This document shows positions 1-4,559 of a DNA stretch of 7,188 nt, in pieces. Origin of the DNA: Hyphomicrobiales bacterium (lineage in GTDB: Bacteria > Pseudomonadota > Alphaproteobacteria > Rhizobiales > Aestuariivirgaceae); NCBI GenBank assembly GCA_026987255.1, contig JALSNA010000437.1, positions 1 through 7,188 on the forward strand, given 5' to 3'. A model generated the notes under the pieces. It was not told where the DNA came from. It searched no databases and saw only the letters and a program-made list of their open reading frames with translations. The position numbers were made by a program, and so were the translations under genes. The first letter of the stretch is position 1. Each line of letters starts with the position of its first letter.

Positions 1-56
1 TGGCCGACGTGACCCCGGACATGGCGCGCAAGGATGATCAGCCGAAGCTGCTGTAG
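1..56 (+). CDS. 3' end of an unidentified gene (partial)
   Basis: The reading frame with codons at 3-5, 6-8 and so on is open from the window edge to a TAG at 54-56 and encodes ADVTPDMARKDDQPKLL. Nearly every codon ends in G or C, as in the confirmed genes of this window, which supports real coding sequence. The charged, lysine-ending tail is too short to assign a family. A strong hairpin terminator lies 34 bp after the stop, which fits a real 3' end. The product is not recognised. Confidence 0.5.
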   Translation, partial: ADVTPDMARKDDQPKLL

Positions 57-90
57 CCGGAAGCGAAGAAAGGCTTGATCAGTCGGACGT

Positions 91-138
91 GAAGAAAAGT
101 TTTCCAGCCTGCCTGGCAGGCTGGAAATACTTTTCTTC
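91..138. terminator. Bidirectional intrinsic terminator hairpin
   Basis: The arms 101-113 and 115-127 are perfect 13-bp inverted complements rich in G and C. They extend through 91-100 pairing with 129-138, with only one unpaired T at 128, giving about 23 paired positions. The outer arms are A-rich on the 5' side and T-rich on the 3' side (ACTTTTCTTC), so on either strand a GC-rich stem is followed by a U-rich tract. It sits between the stop of the left gene (56) and the stop of the minus-strand barrel gene (407), where a two-way terminator is expected. Confidence 0.65.
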
Positions 139-152
139 AGGAAAAACAAGGC

Positions 153-208
153 GTCCTGCTGACTTGGGGCGGCCCGGCGTCAGCAGGACATCATTTTTGG
201 CCCCAAGT
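153..208. repeat. Two interlocking inverted repeats
   Basis: GTCCTGCTGAC at 153-163 is the exact reverse complement of 179-189 (11 bp). ACTTGGGGC at 162-170 is the exact reverse complement of 200-208 (9 bp). The two pairings share positions 162-163 and interleave. In RNA they would either exclude each other or form a pseudoknot in which loop bases 164-170 pair with 200-206. Both pairings are seen in the sequence; an RNA role is inference. Confidence 0.55.
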
Positions 209-209
209 A

Positions 210-252
210 AATTGCAAGGTTCTGACAGAAAATCTGTCAGAACCTTGCAATT
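210..252. repeat. Perfect 20-bp inverted repeat with 3-nt loop
   Basis: Positions 210-229 and 233-252 are exact reverse complements, separated by AAA at 230-232. The arms begin with AATTGCAAGG and continue with TTCTGACAGA. No T-run follows on either strand, so it is a poor intrinsic terminator by itself. Because of the palindrome, both strands show open frames repeating the peptide pattern LQGSDR-SVRTLQFT, which is an artefact and not a gene. Confidence 0.7.
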
Positions 253-283
253 CACGGATTGTCAGAATGCCAGAAAATGCTGT

Positions 284-305
284 GTATTCAATCTGTTGTG
301 AATAC
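284..305. repeat. Small 7-bp hairpin at the right end of the element
   Basis: GTATTCA at 284-290 pairs exactly with TGAATAC at 299-305, leaving an 8-nt loop. It abuts the right terminal repeat just as the larger 91-138 hairpin abuts the left one. Its low GC content makes it weak as a terminator. Confidence 0.45.
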
Positions 306-338
306 TTCACATGCGACTGATCAGGGTCTGGACTCAAC

Positions 339-368
339 AAAAACGTGGCGCCAGCCCCTTCGGGCGGC
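339..368 (-). terminator. Possible intrinsic terminator of the beta-barrel gene
   Basis: Reading the minus strand, the sequence at 368-350 can form a stem of GCC plus GCCC pairing with GGGC and GGC. It has a four-base loop and one bulged base. A short spacer and a run of five T (343-339) follow. It lies about 40 bp past the stop of the minus-strand barrel gene. The bulge and the six-base spacer before the T-run make it a weaker match than the hairpin at 91-138. Confidence 0.4.
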
Positions 369-406
369 AAATGCGTCTTTCCCAGGGGCCTGCATGGGCC
401 CACGCC

Positions 407-1861
407 CTACAACTTGTAGCGCAGGCCGATGGTGAAGCGGTTTTCCAGATAATCCGCGCCGGCGAAGGTGCTCCACTGGCGCTCCGCACCCCAGGCGCCC
501 ACCAGCTCATAGCCGCGATGGAAGGTCCAGGAGATTTCCGCCCCGGCGTTCAGCAGCCATTCATGATCCGGGATGCCGATGTAGCCGGTGTATTCCAGCC
601 CCAGGTTGCCCTTCAGCAGCAGGTTGTCGCGCAGGGCGTGTTGCGGGGTGATGGCGAGGGTATACTTGCGGGCTCCGGAGCTGCCGGAGGTTGTGGTCTC
701 GTCGATGTCGAAGCTGGAGGCCAGCTTGACGCGGGTGATGCGGGTGGGCCGCCAGGTCACGCTGGCGTTGAGACCCACGCCATGGGCCGTCCTGTAGGCG
801 GGATCGTCATAGTCGCGCAGCGCCAGGCGCAATCCGGCCGATCCAGACCAGATGGCATCGGGAGCGAACTCCACCCCGGCCTCCACATATGCGCCGGTGG
901 AATTGCGCTCGATCCCGGAAGAATCGCGGTTTCTGTCGTGAATGCGCCGGTCCGCGCCAATTTCCGCATAGGGATGGAGGATGGCCGCCGGGCGGTAGGT
1001 GAGGCGCAGGTGTGCCGCGGGCTGGGTATAATCGTCATCATACCCCGAAGAGCCGCCGGAGAGCGGCCTGGTGTAAAGCCTGCGGGTCACATCGGCGCCG
1101 AGGGAAAGGCGCAAGCGCCCGGCCTCGTGGGTGAGGGTGGTCTTCAGCCCCAGGTCGTGTTGCAGGCGGCCGGAAGCTCCGTCCTCCTCGCCAAGATCAT
1201 AGGTGGTCTCGATGGTGGCATAAGTGGTGTATCGGATATCCAGGCGCAGTCTGGCGCTGGCCGATGCCGTGGCCTCGCGCTCGCCGTGCCTTGACCACTG
1301 GATGAACTCGCTGCCCAGGCGGATGTCCAGCCCGTGGCGTGGCCAGATGCTTTTCAGCCGGATGGAGGGCGCGATGCGCACCCCGGCGGCGGCTTTCCTG
1401 TCATGGGTTGTTTGATCGATGTTGTCGCTGACGACACCATCTGCTTCGATGGTTTCATGCAGCCGGAAGGCCCCGAGGCGCAGACCGGGCGGATCGAAGG
1501 GGCCGGGCGGCGTCTCGCCCGGCGGCAAAGGTGGCGCTGGCAGGGCCTCTTCGCGCATGTCCTGCGGTGCCTGCGCAGCCTGAAGACGCAAGGCTGAAGG
1601 CGCAGCGGGCATGGCAGGCATGGGCGGCAGGGCTGGCGGCCTGGCAAAGGCGGGGGGTGGGGCCTGGGGCTGCTTTGCCGGGGTGGGGGTCTGTGCCGGT
1701 TGCGCATTTTCTTCTCCCGGCACAGGGTAAAGCGGATCGCCCGGTTGCGCCTGCTGGGCGCACAGGCTGGCGCTGGCGGCCGTCAGGCTGGCGATGGCGG
1801 CGCATGTCAGCAAGAGATGCCTGGTCGCCGCCTTTGGGGTGAATGGCCGGGAGATGAGCAT
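407..1861 (-). CDS. Outer-membrane beta-barrel protein, BBP2_2-like, with proline-rich N-terminal region
   Basis: This is a 484-residue predicted outer-membrane protein. Residues 1 to about 35 form a Sec signal peptide: a basic start, a hydrophobic core LLLTCAAIASLTAA and likely cleavage near ASA or CA-QQ. The cysteine lacks a proper lipobox. Residues about 40-125 are very rich in proline and alanine and probably disordered in the periplasm. From about 129 to the end, alternating hydrophobic and polar strands (such as GLDIRLGSEF, TYATIETTYDL and the final RFTIGLRYKL) with charged turns match the putative beta-barrel porin 2 family (PF10082). Members are often linked to envelope or polysaccharide functions, but the substrate here is unknown. 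The last residue is Leu rather than the usual aromatic. The ATG is the first start after an in-frame TAG at 1871-1873, and no Shine-Dalgarno is visible. It is transcribed divergently from the mmcB-like gene. Confidence 0.8.
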   Translation of the reverse strand: MLISRPFTPKAATRHLLLTCAAIASLTAASASLCAQQAQPGDPLYPVPGEENAQPAQTPTPAKQPQAPPPAFARPPALPPMPAMPAAPSALRLQAAQAPQDMREEALPAPPLPPGETPPGPFDPPGLRLGAFRLHETIEADGVVSDNIDQTTHDRKAAAGVRIAPSIRLKSIWPRHGLDIRLGSEFIQWSRHGEREATASASARLRLDIRYTTYATIETTYDLGEEDGASGRLQHDLGLKTTLTHEAGRLRLSLGADVTRRLYTRPLSGGSSGYDDDYTQPAAHLRLTYRPAAILHPYAEIGADRRIHDRNRDSSGIERNSTGAYVEAGVEFAPDAIWSGSAGLRLALRDYDDPAYRTAHGVGLNASVTWRPTRITRVKLASSFDIDETTTSGSSGARKYTLAITPQHALRDNLLLKGNLGLEYTGYIGIPDHEWLLNAGAEISWTFHRGYELVGAWGAERQWSTFAGADYLENRFTIGLRYKL

Positions 1862-1921
1862 GGGTGCGCGCTATCGAGCCTTGGGACGTGGGAAGATTTC
1901 GGGCATCTTGAGGATTTATGG

Positions 1922-1936
1922 TTAACAGCCGGTTGA
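1922..1936. promoter_or_regulatory. CtrA-like binding site, near match
   Basis: TTAA at 1922-1925, seven bases, then TTGA at 1933-1936 differs by one base from the alphaproteobacterial CtrA consensus TTAA-N7-TTAA. It lies in the shared 113-bp promoter region of the barrel and mmcB-like genes, just upstream of the TTGACA box. Three related blocks (GGTTAAC, GGTTGAT, GGTTGAC) follow each other here. No GANTC methylation site is present between the two genes. A chance match in one short region is quite possible. Confidence 0.25.
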
Positions 1937-1939
1937 TGG

Positions 1940-1966
1940 TTGACATCATCCGGGGACGATTTTAAG
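1940..1966 (+). promoter_or_regulatory. Probable sigma-70-type promoter for the mmcB-like gene
   Basis: A perfect -35 hexamer TTGACA lies at 1940-1945. The best -10 candidate is TTTAAG at 1961-1966 (4 of 6 matches, 15-bp spacing); TAAGAA at 1963-1968 has 17-bp spacing but a poorer match. Either would start transcription within a few bases of the ATG at 1975, suggesting a leaderless or nearly leaderless message. The -35 box is clear and the -10 box is weak. Confidence 0.4.
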
Positions 1967-1974
1967 AACATATC

Positions 1975-2478
1975 ATGAACAATCATTTGACAGAAGATGC
2001 CGGGGTCATTGGCGCGGCGGATATCTTCCGGGGCGTGCGGCGGCTGTTGCGCGAAGCGGGGCATGTCTCGATCAGCGAAGCGCCACTGGGCAACGGGCGC
2101 AGGGCGGACATTCTGGCGCTGGCGGCGGGGCAAGGAGAGATCGTCATTGTCGAGGTGAAATCCTCGCGGGCCGATTACCTGGCCGATCACAAGTGGCGGG
2201 AGTATCTGCAGTGGTGCGATGCTTTCTATTTTGCCCTGCCTGCGCATCTGGGCCTGGAGCTGACGCCAAGGGAAGAGGGGCTTATCATCGCCGATGCCTG
2301 GGGCGGGGAGATCGTGCGCCCGCCGGTGCGGCGCAAGCTGGCGGCGGCGCGGCGGCGGGCCATGACCTTGCGTTTTGCCCGGCTGGCGGCGCAAAGGCTG
2401 CACCGGCTGGAGGATCCCGCTTTGTCAGGCGCGGGGTTTTTGGCTCTCCGGCGGGCGGCAAGAGGGCGGGGGCCATGA
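1975..2478 (+). CDS. mmcB: MmcB family DNA repair protein (PD-(D/E)XK nuclease-like)
   Basis: This 167-residue protein matches the MmcB family (PF06319), named after a Caulobacter gene for mitomycin C resistance and thought to act in DNA damage repair. The core GRRADILAL (41-49), GEIVIVEVKSS (54-64), DHKWREYLQWCDAFYFALP (71-89) and GLIIADAWGGEIVR (102-115) is highly characteristic. Asp45, Glu60 and Lys62 form the D...ExK signature of the restriction-endonuclease-like fold, and a basic C-terminal segment LRFARLAAQRLHRL (132-145) is typical. After residue 150 there is a short arginine- and glycine-rich tail that looks less conserved. The ATG is the first start after an in-frame TAA at 1963-1965. 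A weak AAGAA at 1964-1968 is the only ribosome-site candidate. The gene reads divergently from the barrel gene and lies 92 bp before fur. Family assignment is strong; the biochemical activity is inferred from the fold. Confidence 0.88.
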   Translation: MNNHLTEDAGVIGAADIFRGVRRLLREAGHVSISEAPLGNGRRADILALAAGQGEIVIVEVKSSRADYLADHKWREYLQWCDAFYFALPAHLGLELTPREEGLIIADAWGGEIVRPPVRRKLAAARRRAMTLRFARLAAQRLHRLEDPALSGAGFLALRRAARGRGP

Positions 2479-2507
2479 TTGCGCTGGCGGCGGAAAGTTT
2501 CTATACC
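2479..2507 (+). promoter_or_regulatory. Weak candidate promoter for the fur-like gene
   Basis: TTGCGC at 2479-2484 and TATACC at 2502-2507 are separated by 17 bp and match the -35 and -10 consensus at 3 and 4 of 6 positions. The pair falls immediately after the mmcB-like stop. A separate TTGACA at 2510-2515 has no convincing -10 partner. No Fur-box-like palindrome is visible in the gap. Cotranscription with mmcB is an equally good explanation. Confidence 0.2.
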
Positions 2508-2556
2508 GGTTGACATGGCGGGCCGATGGCGAGCGCGCCGATGAGAAAACCTTGCC

Positions 2557-2565
2557 GGGAGAGGA
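2557..2565 (+). promoter_or_regulatory. Shine-Dalgarno that fixes the fur start
   Basis: The purine-rich GGGAGAGGA ends five bases before the ATG at 2571. In-frame ATGs further upstream, at 2526 and 2541, have no comparable site, and using them would add 10-15 residues not found in the family. Confidence 0.6.
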
Positions 2566-2570
2566 CACGG

Positions 2571-2984
2571 ATGAACCGGATAGAGAAGGCCTGCCAGGAA
2601 AAGGGCATGCGCATGACCGGCCAAAGGCGGGTCATCGCGCAGGTGATCTCGCAGGCGGACGATCATCCCGATGTCGAGGAGCTGCACAAGCGCGCCGCCG
2701 CCATCGATCCGCACATTTCCATCGCCACCGTCTATCGCACCGTGAAGCTCTTCGAAGATGCCGGAATCCTGGAGCGGCACGACTTCCGCGACGGACGGGC
2801 GCGCTATGAACCGGCGGGCGAGACCCATCACGACCACCTGATCGATCTCAACAGCGGCGAGGTCATCGAGTTTTCCTCGCCCGAAATCGAGGCCCTGCAG
2901 GAAAAGATCGCCCGCGAGCTGGGATACAAGCTGGTGGACCACCGGCTTGAGCTTTATGCGGTGAAAATCTCCGGGGACGAATAG
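2571..2984 (+). CDS. fur: Fur family metal-responsive transcriptional regulator
   Basis: From the ATG at 2571 the product is 137 residues, the usual Fur length. Residues 1-80 form the winged-helix DNA-binding domain (GMRMTGQRRVIAQVI, HISIATVYRTVKLFEDAGIL) and 81-137 the dimerisation domain. The metal ligands line up one position earlier than in E. coli Fur. His32, Glu80, His87 and His89 match the regulatory site; His86, Asp88, Glu107 and His124 match the second site. The structural-zinc cysteines of E. coli Fur (93 and 96) are replaced by Asp92 and Ser95, as is common in alphaproteobacterial Fur/Mur proteins. It therefore likely represses target genes when bound to Fe(II) or Mn(II); which metal cannot be told from sequence. 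The stop is 4 bp before the ubiB start, implying cotranscription and probable translational coupling. Confidence 0.9.
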   Translation: MNRIEKACQEKGMRMTGQRRVIAQVISQADDHPDVEELHKRAAAIDPHISIATVYRTVKLFEDAGILERHDFRDGRARYEPAGETHHDHLIDLNSGEVIEFSSPEIEALQEKIARELGYKLVDHRLELYAVKISGDE

Positions 2985-2988
2985 GACG

Positions 2989-4536
2989 GTGGCCGGACCT
3001 TTGGCAAAGATGGCGCGGCTGGCCCGCGCCGGGCGGGTGATCGCCCGCCACGAGGGGGTTGTCTCGCCGCAGCAGCTGGCCGGGGCCCCCTGGATCGCGC
3101 GGGCGGCGCTGAAGGTGGCCGGGACCGGCCCGGCGCCGGCATCGGGCAAGGATGCCGATGGCCTGAGCGCCATTTCGGCCGCCCTGGCCGAACTGGGGCC
3201 GAGCTGGATCAAGCTGGGGCAGTTCCTGGCCACCCGGCCGGACATCGTCGGCATGGAGCGGGCGGTGCAGCTCAGCGAGCTGCAAGACCGTCTGCCGCCC
3301 TTTTCCATGCAGGAGGCCGAAGGGGAGATCGAAGCCGGGCTGGGCGCGCCGGTGGGAGAGCTGTTTGCCGATTTCGGCCCGCCGGTGGCGGCGGCTTCCA
3401 TTGCCCAGGTGCACAAGGCCACGACGGCGGATGGCCGCGCCGTGGCGGTCAAGATCCTGCGCCCGGGGGTGGAAAAACGCTTCGAGAAGGATCTGGAGGC
3501 CTTCTATTTCGCCGCCCGGATGGTGGAGCGCTTTCATGCCCCCTCCCGGCGGCTGAAGCCGGTGGAGGTGGTCGATACCCTGGCCCATTCGGTGCGTCTG
3601 GAAATGGATCTGCGCATGGAGGCGGCGGCCATGTCGGAAATGGCCGAAAACACCCGTGACGATCCGGGCTTTCGCATTCCACAGGTGGACTGGCAGCGCA
3701 CCTCGCGGCGCATCCTGACCACCGAATGGATCGATGGCGTGCCGCTTTCGGATGTGGCCGGCCTGCGCGCCGCAGGGCATGATCTGGAGCGGCTGGCCGA
3801 TACCGTCATCCAGAGCTTTCTGCGCCAGACGCTGCGCGATGGCTTCTTTCACGCCGATCTGCACCAGGGCAACCTTTTCGTAGATGCGCAGGGCAATCTG
3901 GTGGCGGTGGATTTCGGCATCACCGGGCGGCTGACGCCTTTCGAGCGGCGCGTCTGGGCGGAAATCCTGCATGGCTTCATCACCCGCGACTACCGGCGCA
4001 ATGCGCAGGTGCATTTCGAGGCCGGATATGTGCCATCCCATCATTCGGTGGAGGAATTCGCCCAGGCGCTGCGGGCCATAGGCGAGCCGATCATGGGCCG
4101 CGAGGCGGACGAAATCTCCATGGGCCAGCTTCTGGGGCAGCTGTTCAAGACGACGGAAAAATACGACATGGCCACGCAGCCGCAATTGCTGATGATGCAA
4201 AAGACCATGGTGGTGGTGGAGGGCGTGGCGCGCACCCTCAATCCGAAGCTCAACATGTGGGATTCGGCCGAGCCGGTGGTCAGGGAGTGGATTGCCCGCC
4301 ACCTGGGCCCGGCGGGCAGGATGTCCGATGCGGCATCGAACGCGGCCAGCGGGGCGCGCATGCTCGCAAGGCTGCCCGATGTGCTGCAAGAGGCTTCCGA
4401 AGCGGCCGCCGCCCTGGCGGACATGAGCCGGGCGCAGGAGGCCGCGGCAAGGCGCGGAACGGACTGGAAGCAGGCCGCGCCGCTGTGGATCGCGGCGGCC
4501 GCCCTGGTGGTCATGGCGGCATCCTTCGTGTGGTAG
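2989..4536 (+). CDS. ubiB: UbiB, ubiquinone biosynthesis atypical kinase/ATPase
   Basis: This 515-residue member of the UbiB/ADCK/ABC1 family is required for ubiquinone synthesis. Family members bind ATP and are thought to help move or extract lipid-like precursors at the membrane rather than phosphorylate proteins. The KxGQ motif (Lys75-Gln78, in PSWIKLGQFLATRPD) and alanine-rich loop AAASIAQVH (134-142) are family hallmarks. Also seen are the ATP-site lysine in AVAVKIL (Lys155), the ExD motif (Glu205, Asp207), HADLHQGN (288-295) and DFG (308-310). The C-terminus has one clear hydrophobic membrane helix (about 499-515), where E. coli UbiB has two, so anchoring may differ. I chose the GTG at 2989, 4 bp after the fur stop; the ATG at 3010 (Met8) is a possible alternative. 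coaBC follows 23 bp downstream. Confidence 0.93.
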   Translation: MAGPLAKMARLARAGRVIARHEGVVSPQQLAGAPWIARAALKVAGTGPAPASGKDADGLSAISAALAELGPSWIKLGQFLATRPDIVGMERAVQLSELQDRLPPFSMQEAEGEIEAGLGAPVGELFADFGPPVAAASIAQVHKATTADGRAVAVKILRPGVEKRFEKDLEAFYFAARMVERFHAPSRRLKPVEVVDTLAHSVRLEMDLRMEAAAMSEMAENTRDDPGFRIPQVDWQRTSRRILTTEWIDGVPLSDVAGLRAAGHDLERLADTVIQSFLRQTLRDGFFHADLHQGNLFVDAQGNLVAVDFGITGRLTPFERRVWAEILHGFITRDYRRNAQVHFEAGYVPSHHSVEEFAQALRAIGEPIMGREADEISMGQLLGQLFKTTEKYDMATQPQLLMMQKTMVVVEGVARTLNPKLNMWDSAEPVVREWIARHLGPAGRMSDAASNAASGARMLARLPDVLQEASEAAAALADMSRAQEAAARRGTDWKQAAPLWIAAAALVVMAASFVW

Positions 4537-4544
4537 ACTGGCCC

Positions 4545-4552
4545 TTGGGAGG
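4545..4552 (+). promoter_or_regulatory. Strong Shine-Dalgarno for coaBC
   Basis: TTGGGAGG ends seven bases before the ATG at 4560. This sets the coaBC start and rejects the much longer open frame that begins inside ubiB at 4257. Confidence 0.65.
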
Positions 4553-4559
4553 CTCGGCG

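Larger units (their letters stand above)
76..323. repeat. Nested palindromic element with 19-bp terminal inverted repeats
   Basis: This accounts for most of the 350-bp gene-free gap at 57-406. The left end, 76-94, reads TGATCAGTCGGACGTGAAG. The reverse complement of the right end, 305-323, is TGATCAGTCGCATGTGAAG, so 17 of 19 positions match, including the outer ten. Each end runs directly into a hairpin on its inner side (91-138 and 284-305). Between them are two further palindromic units (153-208 and 210-252). The interior is AT-richer than the flanking genes and has no credible coding sequence. I see no target-site duplication just outside the ends. This could be a MITE-like or REP/BIME-like dispersed element, or a pair of terminator-associated repeats placed head to head. 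The inverted repeats are seen directly; mobility is inference. Confidence 0.6.

Noticed and set aside
386..401. Short inverted repeat (GGGCC and GGCCC) next to the barrel gene stop
   Set aside because: Five base pairs with no T-run on either strand is not enough to call a terminator.
89..403. Two 70-residue open frames, one on each strand, across the intergenic palindromes
   Set aside because: They translate the inverted repeats, giving mirror-like peptides, have unusual composition for this genome and lack ribosome sites.
57..406. CRISPR-like array or tRNA in the repeat-rich gap
   Set aside because: The repeats are inverted and of different sequence, with no regular spacers, and no cloverleaf or tRNA T-loop sequence is visible.
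311..1294. A 327-residue plus-strand open frame opposite the barrel gene
   Set aside because: It is antisense to a gene with a clear signal peptide and barrel pattern; long antisense frames are expected at this GC content.
4257..4559. Extended coaBC start inside ubiB, adding about 100 residues
   Set aside because: The extra part overlaps the ubiB coding region, has no family similarity, and a strong Shine-Dalgarno precedes the ATG at 4560.
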